A stretch of 64,000 nucleotides of DNA from Lateolabrax maculatus (Eukaryota; Chordata; Actinopteri; Acropomatiformes; Lateolabracidae). The notes under the pieces are model-generated. The model made no database searches, was not told where the DNA came from, and saw nothing but the letters and a program-made list of their open reading frames with translations. The stretch spans positions 13,341,501-13,405,500 of the forward strand of contig CM062210.1 of assembly GCA_031216445.1 (NCBI GenBank), in the 5' to 3' direction. Numbering within the stretch: position 1 is the first letter of the stretch; each line of letters begins with the position of its first letter. Of the stretch, positions 1 to 13,800 are shown piece after piece. A program made the position numbers and the translations under genes.

Positions 1-2439
1 AGTCTAAATGTCGCTTTGCTGAAGTAGATGAGCTACAGTCCCCGAAAGGTTTTCCTCCCAGAGTTTGTGTTGCGGATTATCCATATGTAAACAATAGGGC
101 TAAGCCTTGTAGACAGAGAGTGTGTGTCTGTGTGAGTGTGACTGTTGGCCAGGACTCTCAGGAGAGTGTATGCGCCATAAAAGTCAGAGTCTTCATTAGG
201 GTGTAACAGAAAGTGAGAGAGAGGAAGATGACATGCAACATATTGCTTTTCTAACACGCATAAATACCAGCATGATAATTTCCCTGCTGATGGTCATGCA
301 ACGCTCTTACACAGAAAATTCAACACAGGGGGTTGAAAGACAAAGAAATGTCAACAAGGCCTTCTGGGAGATAGATATGTGTTTCAGCGGGGCATTGTGG
401 GTAGCTGAGTGTATCCATGCGCTCTTAACTAACACAAACAAGAAAATACAACAGAAAAAAACTAAGGCCAAGCCACTAAGGTTGAAGCTCCCATCCTCCA
501 GAAATAACTTGCTATGTTGTTGACTAAATGTAGAGTGACACATTGTGCTGTCTGCTGGCTTACCTTTGGCCAGCCAGGCCCACGGGGCAAACACTCAGTC
601 TGCACCTCCACCCCATCTCTCTGTCTCTGTTTCTGAGTCACACTGTGTCATTCTTCTTCTGTTTTCTTCTCTTCGGTTCCTCACTCTCTCCTACTTCATC
701 CATCTACCTTGTCTTGCCATCTCTCCTTACATCAGAGCTATCACAACATGCTTTACTGTCTGTCTCTCAAATTTGTCATAGCTCTATTCTACTGTATTCT
801 TTTCTCAAATCCGTTGTCTCTTTTTTGTTATCTTTCACTTCTATTCTCATAAGAGCCTTTGCTTTTGTCTCAGCGGTTGTGTCCCTCTAATTATTCCTAC
901 AGCACTCTCTGTGTCTGTGCAATGATCTGGTTGTAATAAAAAAGTGCTTTATGACCCTGTCTGTATTTATGGCATGTAACAACATGGCACTCCTGTTTGT
1001 GCATGACAGAACAGAGGCAGAGGGAAACTAACAAAAGTAGAGATGGCAGGGAAGGAAGGAAATGAGGAAGAGAAGAGGAGACCAGAGGCAGAAGTGTGGG
1101 AGCAAGCGTGAGGAAATGCAATGGGATGAGAGGGTGAGGGGAGGGGAGAAGAAGGCAAAGAGCGCTGATACTGAGTTCAGGTGTTACAGTGCTGTACTGA
1201 CATTCTCACTAGAAAAAGACCTCAGCTTGTTTTAGGATCAAGAGCATCTTTGTCAAGTTAGTTACGCAGCTAACAGTCCTGCACTCTTTTTTTTGTACAT
1301 CTGTGTGTGTATGTGTGCTTGCATGCATGTGCACATATGGTCAGGGAATGTGTATGTCACTGATTGCTCTACTTCCTCAATGTACTGTAATTAGCTGTTT
1401 CAATGAGCAAATGTCAGCGTAAATTTTAGGTTGGAGTTAATTATCATTGACTGATCAGTGACAGACCACCAATTACAGCTGTGTCATCACCAAAGTATGC
1501 CATTTGACTAAAAGGCTCCTTTAATCTGCATGATTTGCAAAGCACCAGAAAAACGTGAGAACATGTTTGAGATGTAGTCCCACCTGTTAACCAAAACTGT
1601 AAGATCTGAGAGCCAGCTGCGTGACAGTACAGCCTTAGTTTTAACAGCTTGTTGAAATCATCAGTCGTGGGCAACACTAACGGCCAATTAACATGCACAG
1701 GGCTGTTTGTCCTAACCAGAACCAGTTGTATGCATAGGACAGCGGTGGGTGGACACTTGTTGAAATGCACCTACTTGAGGACTCTTTTGGAAGAAAATGA
1801 CACATTTCTAAAATGTGCATCTTAGTATAAAAGAAATCTAAACACTAACAATGACTGCAGTGCCTTGTTCCAATTTTGTCTAGAGCCAATGATCTTAATG
1901 TGATTCGGTTATGCATGTGTCTCCTGCTATCTCTTAATCCCTCATGTCATTCACTTGGCTCATTTCTTTCAAAGGCAGTTGTGCTGTGATTGACTTTGGC
2001 AGCAGTACATTTCAAGCTTCTCTGGCGCAACATTCAATGCTGCATGTTGGCAAATTTCTGCCTATTGGATTGAGTCTATTGGCCTATTGGATTAACGGAT
2101 GATTATTAAGGGCCCACTGTGTTTTTGAGGACATATTTTGGGGTTTATCCAAGAAAAGCCAGGCGACACCCTCTGACAACAAAGCAACAGGTAGCATCTT
2201 TGAATTTTGTTACAGAGATATTCCACTGTTTTCTACTTGTGGTTACTGAGATGGAAACAAAGGTATTGGCACAATGCACAATACGGTTGGCTTGGCCCAG
2301 AGCAGCAGAAGAGGTTATAGTCTTTGCTCTGTGCGCCTCCTCTACAGTGGTAGCTACTGAGTCTTATGTCTAACTGTCTTCTAGAAAATGACAGGAAGAG
2401 ATTTTCTTCCCTACCTCTACCAGTGTCCCCAGACAATCT

Positions 2440-2476
<37 letters not shown>

Positions 2477-5400
2477 TCTCTTTGCCTTGTCCACTTCCTC
2501 TGTGGTTTCCAGACCCAAGACTGCTGGCTCCATTGCTATGCTTCGAGTGATCTGCAGGCAGAGTTTTAAATGTTTAATGCCGCGTTGACAGACCCGGTGC
2601 CCAGCCATCCATCCGGGAGGGCCAAAGCAGGCTGGTGCAGGGTGAATGCCTCACCTTTCAGAGGCAGATTACAGATGCACACAGACTCTGATCAAGAGCT
2701 CCAAAAGGTGAGGGAATAAATCTCCCCTGACAGGAAAGTTGTATTAGCCTTTACACCCCAAATCGCAATTAAGTTGAAGGGGTAAAGTTGGTCTGAGTCA
2801 GGCCACCTGAGGTAGGGAGCGCAAAGCAACGGGGGGAGGTGAAATGACAGAAAAGCACAGTGGTAGGTAGATAGAGCGTAAGAGGAAAAAAAACAGACAA
2901 AGAGACTGATGAATGGTAACAAAGGGAGCCAAAAAAAGATAACAGACTGAGACAGATGAAAGGGGAATGGGAAGAAAGAAGTGTGTGAGAAAGAGGAGAC
3001 TAGAAAAGATGAGAAAGAGAAAGAGATAGAGGATGGTTAGGAATGCAGAGTCTGATAAGGTCATGGAAGAATACAGAAAGTACAGAAAAGTTGCAGAAAC
3101 TCATTCCACAGCATGGGGGAAATCAAGCAAATGCAGCAGAAGAAATAGAAATGAGGTTAAGTTAAGGGGAAAAATGCAACAAAACTGACAGATGACAGAC
3201 ACGTTACAGGCAGCCCTCTCAAGCAGACTTGTACCAAAGAGGCATAAGACAGATGGAGAGCAACGAGGGGAGGGAACAGGGAGAGGGAGGTGGAAAGGAG
3301 AGAGAAAGATAAAGGTAGAGAGGTTTCAAAAGTTAAAGATAGGAGAGTGAGGATACAAAATAGGGGGCAAGAACTATTCTGAACAATATGGAATGGAGTC
3401 TAGAGAGCAATGGGGGAATGAGAGGATGAAACAAATAGAGGTAGAGAGGGGAGAGGCCGGTAGGGATAACCATGAGAGGGTAAAAACAAGGAGGAAAATA
3501 ATAAGGACAAAGAGAAGTGAAGTGAGAGAGACAGAAAAGCACATTTTTTAGAACATCTCTACTGACATTTACATTTAGGCCAGACTGGGTAGAGCTGCTA
3601 CCATGGGCATATCCCACTGACAATATGACATTTCCACCCCAAAAGTGGTAAGAGAGAAGAGGAAAAAATAGCAAATTAGGTTTTCACCCCCTCTAAAATA
3701 TTCAAGAACCAGTCCAGAAACAGAGTTCAAAGGGAATTCCTGTATAATGACACGGCTTGTCAAAACTCTGTTGGTCACTCACAGAAGAGAGGAGTGAGGA
3801 AATAAACCACACCTTTGAAAAAAGCCCATCTTGGCAACTCTTTTAATCTTGTTAATCAATGAAGTACAAGAATAAAGAGTCAGAGTCACTTCAGTTGCCA
3901 GGGTTGAATAAATGTATAAAGATACTTGGTGGCACCGTTCTTAAAAAGGAAACTGTATTGCAATCTTCTGCCATCAGAAGACTTGAAAACTGAATGCGAG
4001 TTTAAAAAATACTGTATACTGACAAAAATAACATCCAATATCCAGTTTACTCAAGAAGTTAATAGAAAAATTATATCAAATCATATTAATCAAATTTCAT
4101 TTGCCTGCCTGTCTCCAGGCTACTGGCAATGATGAATTTAAGCACAAAGTAATGATGGGCACATTTAGCAGAGACAATTTTTATGGCAACCACAAATTAC
4201 TTCACCATAAAAAACAACAACGACAGTGACGAACGCAGGCGAGCTCATTAGAGATGGTTAGATGCACATCTCCAACTGCCGCAAAGCACTATGGGTAGGG
4301 AGGATGAAGAGGGTGAAGGGGAGTGATGCATTTGCAACACCAAAACCTAATTTGTTCCATGCAGACAGAATGCAATGAGAGAATGAAACACAGAAATGAA
4401 TGATGGGTGGAGGTGCAATGGAGCAATAAGGGAATAAAGGAAGAAAGAGTGAGAAAACAACAGGAACAATTGAGAGAAAGGGAGAGAGAAAGAGAGATGG
4501 AGTGATCTGCCTTAGTTCTGAGACAACTCCAATGACAGAGCCATTCTTCATTAGCCAGTCTCTTTACAGTGTATATGTCAACCCTGGCGGCCAGACAACT
4601 GCAGAGGAGTGTGATCATAATTTATCTATTTAGAATGCCGAGGGGAGAAGGCTACGGTGCCGTGCAAAGCTGTTGGCTGAGCGTTCCTGCTGCGCTGTGC
4701 AGTGTAGTGCAGTGACATATTATACTGAATATGGCTATGGAGATAGCTGAAGTCAAAAATAAACTTTGCAGCATATGGAGATGTAATGTTGCATATAGTA
4801 GGCTCAATGCCATATATCATATGCTGGGGACATAATGCTATATAATATGCCAGGAATATGGGCATGTGTATGCCTCATAAAAACCACTCTACCACTGCAA
4901 GAGATATACTCCTACAGTGAATACAACTCCCTTCAACTATATCTGCCTTTCTTCAAACAACCAATACTGATGAGCATGAATGTAGGCGATAGTGAGATTA
5001 AAGCTAAGAATGGGTGCTAAATAGTTAACATGTTACAAATAGTGATTTTCAATTTTCCACTTTTATTTAATCAAACTGGAGAAGTGAAACTCTTAAATAT
5101 GAAACGGCTTAACAAAGCTGAAAAAAGTCAGCTCTTAAATTTGAAGATGTTTTGATAAAGAAATTAATTGTATTCAGAGCAGATGTATTTCAATCACACT
5201 GATAAAACCAACCAAAACTAAAATAAAATACCACCACTACTGTGCCTTTACCATTTGAGTGTGTACTGATGTATTTTGTCATGAAATGATAAATGTGACT
5301 GGAGAAGGTGACAAATAAAGGAAAGAGTGATCTATTTAGTCTGGCCTATTTAGAGTTAATGCAAGAGGGTTAAGCGGATTGCTACAAGACTGTACATTCG

Positions 5401-5650
5401 GCATGTTGCAGCATGTCGTGCAGCAGTAACTAACTGGACTCGGTAATGGGTTATTACTGGGTAATAAGATTTAATTTAAATGGCCAGTCAATAACATCTG
5501 ATTGTTGATCCACAGGCAGGATCATACATTCCCTCAAGCGTGCCATCTACAGTAAATCCAGTCAGTTCAAAGCACCCACAGTATACCACAAAGGGTTAGA
5601 AAAAAATAACAAGAAAAAAGAAAATGAGTAACACTCTATGCCCACTTAAC
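1..5650 (-). other. ctnnd2 intron, left part
   Basis: No exon with acceptable splice borders was found on either strand. There are long purine-rich stretches on the plus strand (about 1,015-1,160, 2,820-3,540 and 4,430-4,500) and one CT microsatellite. A weak inverted pair CAGCATATG/CATATGCTG lies at about 4,770-4,830. Confidence 0.6.
2442..2471. repeat. (CT)15 microsatellite
   Basis: An uninterrupted CT dinucleotide run in intron sequence. Confidence 0.95.
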
Positions 5651-5654
5651 AATT

Positions 5655-5760
5655 ATCACAGCCCTTAAGCAAGGCACTTGACCCCCATCTACTCCAGTGG
5701 ACCTGCTCTGTGTCCAGCAGCGGAGGACTGTTAGTACTATAGAGCTCCCAGGTGTGTGTC
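5655..5760 (+). repeat. trace of a dispersed fish repeat
   Basis: The phrase CTTAAGCAAGGCACTTGACCCC is close to the widespread fish repeat core in which CTTGAGCAAGGCACTTAACCCC is followed by an ACTGCTCC-type sequence. A second, more diverged copy lies at 57,430-57,475. Family assignment is uncertain. Confidence 0.33.
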
Positions 5761-5899
5761 CCAATTTAGAGTCTGGATACTCTGAAGGACAATGCCCACA
5801 AACTGCATAGGAACTAAGAGCCGGGTTCTTTGCCTAACGAGGTGGTCTACCGTGCATTCAGGCACCTATCAATTCAATTCAAATTTTTCATGATACACT

Positions 5900-6320
5900 T
5901 TTTAGATCTTGGTCGCTTTTAAGTATATATTTTAACCGGATGGAGGATTTTAGTCATCGGACGTCTGGATTTTAAGTTATCAGAGAAACAAGCTGAGCAG
6001 ACGTTTGCAGCAGCTCGGCTCGCAGCCCCTTCAGGGTGTCCTTTGTCTGCTGAACAGCGTCGGAGAAACACTAATTTTTAACGTTAACGGCTTTATTCAC
6101 CTCTTCGGATAATTCGGCTCCCAGTAATAACCTTCTGAACAATGAACACTGAAGGAATCCCAACTGGGATAATCTGACTGCAATGATGGCAATGCTGGTG
6201 AAAACAGCAACTCCCATGATCCCATGATACTGCAGGAAGTTACCAAACTCTGTCTTTTGTTATTGTCTTGATCGAGAGACCCCTAGTGGCAAAAAATTAC
6301 ATATTGTGCGTTAAAATGGC
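5900..6320. repeat. probable dispersed MITE-like repeat
   Basis: A GC-richer island in AT-rich intron. It ends with GAGAGACCCCTAGTGGCAAAAA and a terminus (ATTGTGCGTTAA) that I recall from a common fish dispersed repeat. It also contains ACTCCCATGATCCCATGATAC. It has no open frame of note. Limits are approximate and the family was not verified by search. Confidence 0.4.
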
Positions 6321-7484
6321 CAAAAGTTGAAATACCACTGTGAAAGGGGGGCAAAATGAATCATTATAATGGTTCATTTAAACATATGATAGATTGTAAA
6401 TAGTGTATCAGGTTAACTGAAAATATATCCATTTAACTTCCATTTCTCTGGAATGCCTATGTTCACCGCCTATGGTGTCCAGGGTGTAAAAAAAACAAAA
6501 CAGTGGCGCTTATGCCAGATGCTATTATTTATACCCTGCAGTAGCTTTTTAATTGGTCTGAATCAAGTGATATATTTACCAGCTAGTGATACCATCTGAC
6601 TGCAAATACCTGGTAAATATAACAGCGTTACATTTGTTTGCAATATGGACCCCTTGCAGCATTTCTCTGGGGCCCTGTCAGTTCATCATGACATATTTAG
6701 TCTTTACTACAGACGAAGGATCTAGCACCCTGAATTGGAAAACAGTACCGGGATAGCTGAGCACTGTTCAAAAGAGCATGCACAATCAGCAAGCATTCCC
6801 TGGATAAATAATGTTAAAAATGCCAGTGAACTGATAAATACTTGGGCATTTTCTGAGCTCTTTGCCTCCCCAGCTCTTTAATGGCTCGTTCCATCACAGA
6901 GTAATCTTTCCATTTTCTCATTTTCAGATCGATAGGGACTCAGGGAGAATGAAAGGCCTATTTCCTCTCAAATAGGGATAAAGCTTAACCACATGGGGCC
7001 GTCTCATGTTTTCTAATCATGTCAGCTAGACTACAGGACCAGATGAAGTGGCACCAAGTGTAAGGAACAAGTCAATCTTTGAATTGTAGTACACAGACTA
7101 AAAATTAAGATCATTCCAGTCTGCTGAAAAAAAATAAGAGCCAGAGTTGTTTAAGGGATATAAATAACATTGTATCATTAGCACAGTGCAATTTTAAAGG
7201 CAGAGTGGGAGTGACAGTCAGATAGAGCAGCTTCAGTGAAGTAGTAACCCACACAAAATGATGAAAACAATGGAGCTTGGAAAGCGAAAGCAGTGTGGAG
7301 CCTGTATGGGAAAGGTACCCTTGAAACACCCACTCGACAGCATCCGCTGTGTCTGCGGTGGTTTTGTGCAATGGGGAGAGGACGACGGAGCAACTGAAGG
7401 ACTTAGCAACAATGTTTCCCCACTTCTGTCCAACAGGAACATCTCCCCCGGTGCCTGACCCCAGCGCTTAGCTTTTCCTGTAAA

Positions 7485-8070
7485 CAAAGGGGCCCTGACG
7501 GACACGTTCAATTAATCGATGCTTTTTCCTCACACATCACCGTGCAGTTTTCGAGGCCTCGCTCAGTGCCCCAGGATGCTAGATCACTCCGGCATTGCCA
7601 CAGCACACGGCTGGACTGCTTCAGGCCTGCTGAGCCCTGTGGAGCACCTCACACCGTAGACTAGAGCAATAACAAAGAATAAATGAATACTGACGCAGTG
7701 AAACTGATTTTGAGGCAATCTTACACTGTTTACTACATTAGCTGAGGTTGGGTTTTATAGAATCATCCTCGTGTGTTGCTTCATGCTGGCGACTGTCCAA
7801 GAGATCATTATTGCTCAAGGATTGAGAGTTAACAAAGGCTACCTGCAAAATGTTTCCATTAGCATTAAAGCTACAGTGCCTCCTGTAGTTATTTCCAATT
7901 CAACATATTATTAGTATTCAGGATGCACATTAGCCCTTTGGCTATTGCAATATTAGCATTCAAGATATTACTAACAAGTTCATCAGCATGCAGGCAAATG
8001 CAAGCATGAGCTGGATTTGAAGCTCAGGTAGCATTTGCATGCAGATGGTAGCGGGACTTTGTGGGCGGGG
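7485..8070. promoter_or_regulatory. possible conserved non-coding element
   Basis: This is unique-looking, repeat-poor sequence of balanced composition. It has homeobox-type cores (ATTAATCGAT near 7,512), ATTAGC cores, an octamer and few simple repeats, unlike the adjoining intron. There is no coding evidence on either strand. Conservation cannot be judged from one sequence. Confidence 0.22.
7981..8047. other. imperfect stem-loop with octamer motifs
   Basis: Nested inverted repeats pair TGCA with TGCA (7,989-7,992 and 8,040-8,043), GCAAATGC with GCATTTGC (7,994-8,001 and 8,031-8,038), and GAGCT with AGCTC around an 8-base loop. The right arm contains a perfect ATTTGCAT octamer (POU-factor site), and the left arm contains a near match. 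The stem is short for a microRNA precursor. A dyad of POU-type sites in a conserved element is an equal possibility. Confidence 0.35.
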
Positions 8071-9623
8071 GGGCTAAGTGATTAGCAGAAAGAGCTCTTA
8101 ACTTCATATGCGGAGGGGTGGGGGGGGTGTCCCTTAAAGCGCAGCAGTGATGACACACTTGTAATGGGGGTTTTGCACCCCTACTCACACTAAATTCATG
8201 CAGAGATGCACAAATACACTGCTCCGTTTTTTTGTTTCATGCAGGTACGGGCATATGGACGCTCAGTATACTTCAATTATGTAAAAAGTAATCACAGACA
8301 CACGTACACAACCACACACACATCTCAGGGGGTTGCCGTATTTTGGCAGTAAGCAGCCTGTTTACGAGTGGATAATCCAAGGTCCCCGTGATTAAAACAG
8401 CTCCAAAGCGCTCCTGACACTCCATTACCCAGCATGCCCCGGGTGAGGCGGGATTGTACATATTGATTTCACGCCTCATTAGACTTCCTGTCCAACAATG
8501 TCATTGTTCTTCCTGGTTGTACAGGATTCGGCATCGTTCAGAAATTACCAGGTATAACTCTGGGAGGGGACGGTGGACACATAACAAATGAACACATTAA
8601 TACTGAGTCAGGCCTTGTCGTGGAGGAAGACTGGCAGACTGCAGACTTCTGACCTAGTTTTCAGATGTTTGTTGTTGCTAAAGACAAACATTAGCTCCCA
8701 TCATAGACCAGGCAGAGCTTTCAAAACAAACCGTGAGGACTAAGAAAGTTCTTTTACTTTGTTTTCCTTCAGTTTTATGACTGAAGTGATCATACCCCAG
8801 TGAAACATCAATACCAACCTAGAGGCCTAGTGTATCAGAGCAACACAAAATAGATTTTTCCATCTCATTGTTTTCACACTTCTTGATTTTTCTACACCCA
8901 ATTTATAAAACAAAATCAGTGCTGTACAGCTTCAAGGAGGTGGTGCGCCTGGCATACAGTACACTCTTTCAGATGTTGAGGGCAGTTTCATTTTTAGATG
9001 AAGTAGAGTAAATGCTTTATTTTGAGACAAGTAATTCAAATTTAAAAAAAAGTTGGGTATTTTATGGTACATTGGCAGCAGACAGTTTACAACCTTGCGA
9101 TGAGAATAGTGCATCCAGTAGAAGAAAGGCTGGCTGCAGTTGTTAGTCTGATCATACAGTAAGGAATCAATACTGAGTACATTCATTGACTTAGGGGAGT
9201 TCCCACCAGTGTGCGAGAGCTCCTGACTGCTGACAGAGGCAGCATCTGCAGCTGGCCATTACAGAGGTAAAGAGCACGTTCTGCAACTGGCTTTTTTTAT
9301 ATTATCAGCACAAACTGCAGTTGAGGGAGCATTATTTCTAGAAGGCTATGTATTGTAAGCACACCCTTATTCTTTATCAGCTTTGATCGAAAAGTTTTCA
9401 CTTTGTGTTTTTTTTTTTTCCCTGAGAAAGTTTTGTTATTTGGTGAGCTTCCCAGCAGTCTTGGAGTGTTTGTATTGGATCATTTATCCCCACCACAGAG
9501 AGTGTACAAACAGCATTGTATTGTGATTCCACTTTCACTGATTGACCTTCAAACGGTAATTGGCAAGTCTGGTTTGGTAGTTGTCTCAGAGTGCCGGGTA
9601 TTGGATGGCTGCCACTGAAACTC

Positions 9624-9625
<2 letters not shown>

Positions 9626-9663
<38 letters not shown>

Positions 9664-9854
9664 CTCTCTCTCTCTCTCTCTCTCTTTTCATTCTGTCTCT
9701 CTTGCCCTCTCTTACTCCTTTTCTTTCCCCCTTTCTCATTTAATTTATTTTTTTTACCAACCGACAACATTCTCCAAATCTCTGGGTCTTCTACCTGTTT
9801 TCTCTGTCCTTTCCCCTCTCTCTCATCGCACGTCTTCTTTCTTTTTCTCACACC

Positions 9855-9890
<36 letters not shown>

Positions 9891-9935
9891 CACACACATA
9901 CTTTGCACGATTTTCATGTTTCATCTCATCTCATA

Positions 9936-9969
<34 letters not shown>

Positions 9970-9976
9970 TCTCTCT
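9626..9976. repeat. clustered CT microsatellites and pyrimidine tract
   Basis: Three long CT blocks (9,626-9,685, 9,859-9,887 and 9,936-9,976) within a 350-base pyrimidine-rich stretch on the plus strand, purine-rich in ctnnd2 sense. Open frames over this stretch are simple-repeat translations. Confidence 0.93.
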
Positions 9977-10132
9977 GGCCCAAAGCATGGCAGCTGCAGT
10001 AGCATGTAGCCTGCCAGCTGCCAGTTATGATGATGGTGACAGTACAGTTGGGGGGAGGGGGGGGTGCTGGCTGGGTGATGTTGACTAAATGGAACATTGC
10101 AGCACCACTGGCAGACACAAACTCCAGCTCAT

Positions 10133-10135
<3 letters not shown>

Positions 10136-10172
<37 letters not shown>
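10136..10172. repeat. (CA)n microsatellite
   Basis: An uninterrupted CA run of about 37 bases. Confidence 0.95.
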
Positions 10173-10174
<2 letters not shown>

Positions 10175-10780
10175 CAACAGTGCCAAAGAGCACAACAGCC
10201 TTCAGCACAACTAATAATTCTTCCCCAGCCACAGCCAGGGTGAGGCAGCTGAAAACCACCCTTTTCTGCCCCAGTCTCCCACAGATGCGCTCTCAGTGAG
10301 TAAATGGCAGGGGGGATACTGCTACCGTGACAGACCTCCCACTCAAGCTTGTATAAAAATTGTTACAAGTCACCTTGGCAGCTTTTAGCTCCATCTAAAA
10401 GCCAACAGTCATCATCAGGAATAGGGCTCTTACATTAAAACTGCACCTGGTATTTGTGATTGAATCAGGTGCTCTGAAGGCTGCAGAGACACGCTGTAAA
10501 CTGGACAGCACACACACAGCGGCGCTCTGTACGGAATAAATGACTGAGAAGGCAACTGCTCGAAAACTGCTTCACTGCAGTAAGACAGGCTTGGCTTTAC
10601 AGTGTTATCCGATATCTGTGTCTGTGTGTGTATCTGCGTGTGTCTGTGAGTGTAAAAACCATCCATGTCTGCCATTCCTTCCTGCGGAGTGTTTTTACTG
10701 GCAGAACCGGCAATTTCTTCGCAACATAACAAACAACCATCTCTTAGATTACAGTGTACCTATCCACATGACTTACACAC

Positions 10781-10784
<4 letters not shown>

Positions 10785-10815
<31 letters not shown>
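10785..10815. repeat. (CA)n microsatellite
   Basis: An uninterrupted CA run of about 31 bases. Confidence 0.95.
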
Positions 10816-10817
<2 letters not shown>

Positions 10818-13800
10818 AAAGCAGGCACAGGTCCATAAACAGCTCCACTGCTTGCACAGATGAACATGTCCTGTATACAATACATATGCAAAATTAGTCC
10901 GGTCACACAAGCACACATCGAACACATACAGTCCAGAAATGCCGGCCGGCTGAATGAGCTGTTCCCACACTGGCACAGTGAAAGAGACAAACGTTGAAGG
11001 ACACTGAAGAAACACACAGAGTGAAAGAGGCACCAAACCTAATTTTCAGCCTGAAAACCACTGGCAGGGGGGATGGTTGAAAGCACAAAAAGCTTTGAAC
11101 CAGCACATCCACTTCCTGAATGTGCTGTCAAAGTTCTAACTCTAAGGTGGTATGACAGTGTCATTTCAGAGTTAACCAGTGCCACAGCAGAAAGAGTACG
11201 CATTAGGCTGTTATAGCAACAAGAAACCTTACAATTTCCTAATCTCTTTTGCATAAATTGGAGGTTTACATTATCCTCCGTGTCATAGATTTCAGGTTCC
11301 ACAAACCTTTGAAACCATTCATTTCTTGGCATTTTTCTGCTTTTATTTGATAAAGAGATAGAGAGAGGGGGGATGACATGTCGCAAAAAGCACCCAGGCC
11401 TGAATCAAACAGGGGCCACTGGACTTCATACCTTTATGGTACTCACTCCACCCAGTGAGCTACCATGGCGCCTCTAAAAACATCACTGATAATTTCACAG
11501 TTGTTGTCGACTGGAAAATGTGATTGTTTGTCTGTTTGTGACGTGCAGGATTTCAGGAGTCACAAGGTTTTTATTGAGCTGCTGTTTTTAATAATAGTGA
11601 CTGTGTTAGAGAATTCATTTCTTCTCCATCATTCTGACCCTGAAACAGAGTTAATTTACACCAGCTGCAAAACACAGCTGTCAACCCCAGCAATAGACAG
11701 GGTATCAATAAATGGGAGAGACTAAGAGAGGCAGAGATGGACGGTGAGGCAGAGAAGCAGAGAAGTGATACCCAGATACACAAATGACACACACAGCTAC
11801 AGAGATTAACTATCAGAGCAAGTTGTAAATGACACAGACACCTACACAAAATTGCTTTTATAGCAACTTCTGTAAGTGTTGGAGAGTGCCAAAGTGTTGA
11901 GAATATGCACAAAAAAAATAAATAACCAGAACAGCAGTCAAGCTTGGTGAGAGCATATTAGCAAAAGGAAAGTTTTCAGCTCATTCTAAAGGCCAATGAA
12001 AAGCACTCAACCTCCAGCAAAGAAAAGGAGTCTGGAGAGTATTTGGCAGTCAAGATGATAGAATACATTGTCCTCTCTGCTCTGAAAAAGACCTTGTTCC
12101 TTTCAAATACGCAAATTGAAAGCCTCCATCAGTTGTGAACACTTGATAACTCGAGTGTGGATATTTTCAGCTCACATGCAACAAACTCAAACCAGGAGGA
12201 CCACAGTGTAGTTGTTTGCAGATGTGAAAGAGGAAGCATATGACAAGGACAACAATTATGATGATGACACTGATACCCATTAATACAATTCTGACAATGA
12301 TGACAATGGATATTGCAAAGGACAAAAATGATGAGATGTTGAAGATAAAATGCCTGATCAGTGTTTTTTTTTTTTTTTTTTTGACAATTACATTAATTAA
12401 ATTAATCATAAATGAGGACTGTGCTTTAGATGGAAAATAAATTGAAAAGCAAAACAGCTTCTAACATTACCAAAGAGTCCTAAATGATAAGTCCTAATGA
12501 GACCTGGGGTCCACTGTTAGAAGAAACCACACACACTCTCACAAACTCACTCTCTAGCATGAGTAATCCCTGTAGATGGGTTCCTACATCATATTACCTT
12601 CACTTCCTCCAATTAATTTACTGTGATGACACCCACATACAGTATGTGCAGAATGAAAACACACATGCTGGAGTATTATAAAGTGAAACTTTGAGTGTAT
12701 AGTGTATAGGTTTTCTTTTTGTTGTTTTGGTCTCAGAGTAGTGCTATTGGGTTCAAACTTGTTTTTACTGAGACTGTACACCAACACGCGTTACCCAACG
12801 TTACTCCACATTTTTTACTGTGGGGTACATCTTAAAATTAATCACAGAATGCAGATGTGGAAACATCTGTGATTTGTCTCCACAAAATATCCTACCAACT
12901 AAAAATTAAATATTGAATATTTAATAAAACAATATCAAACACATGTAATTGGTGCTCCCATCATAGGTGGGAGTTCATAGTTTTAGGTCAGGAAAAGAAG
13001 GAAAATATATTATGGAGAAACACTTAATACAGGAGTAATAAAAGCAGTCACAGTCCTTTTCATCAATAATAACTAAAAAGCTAATAAAAGCACAAAATAA
13101 TTACATAACTCTCATTTCATTTTCATGTCTTAAGTCAAGCAGCCAGCAGGGTCTTAGGGTACAAAACAAAAAAAATACACCCTTCTAAAAGATCCAAAAG
13201 ATTTTTTTGTCTCTTTGTTCTTTGTGTTTTTCTGGCTCTTAAGGGTGCATACCGATTCTTGTTTACCAACCTATAACACCATATGACCATAATCTATCAA
13301 CAAAAGAAAGTAATTTGAAAACAATAAATTTGCTAGATGCTAAAATGTGGAGATGAAGAATACAAAGCATCGTCTCTTTTAAACCAGAGTATTTTTCTCA
13401 GGAAAGATTAACGGCCTGCTGGGTGTTGGAACAGCATATATAACAGCTTTCATTAAACTCATTATAGATGGAATCATTAAATCACAGAATCAATCAGGGA
13501 TAAAGCAAAACATGAAATAACATGCAGATTGTAATTTAGCAAGAAACAAGGTTAAATTGCCAGGGCTTATTCCAGAAACAGAGCAGGACATTAACTCCAG
13601 CTAAATGAAATATGCAGAAAAACTGATAGATAGTAGAGCAAATCAACACTGGTTAAATTGGTCTCTGTGGAGCTCTCCTCAGCCAAGTAGAGACATGATG
13701 CAACATAGTGCAAAGCATCTTGAGAAACTCAAATGGTTCAAACTGTAGCAGTACAGACGCTGTTGAATATGAAGAATCTAATAAGAGAGATAGCCAGTTG

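Noticed and set aside
9549..10009. Arg/Glu- and Ser/Leu-rich frames of 110-140 codons on both strands
   Set aside because: Direct translations of CT/GA microsatellites.
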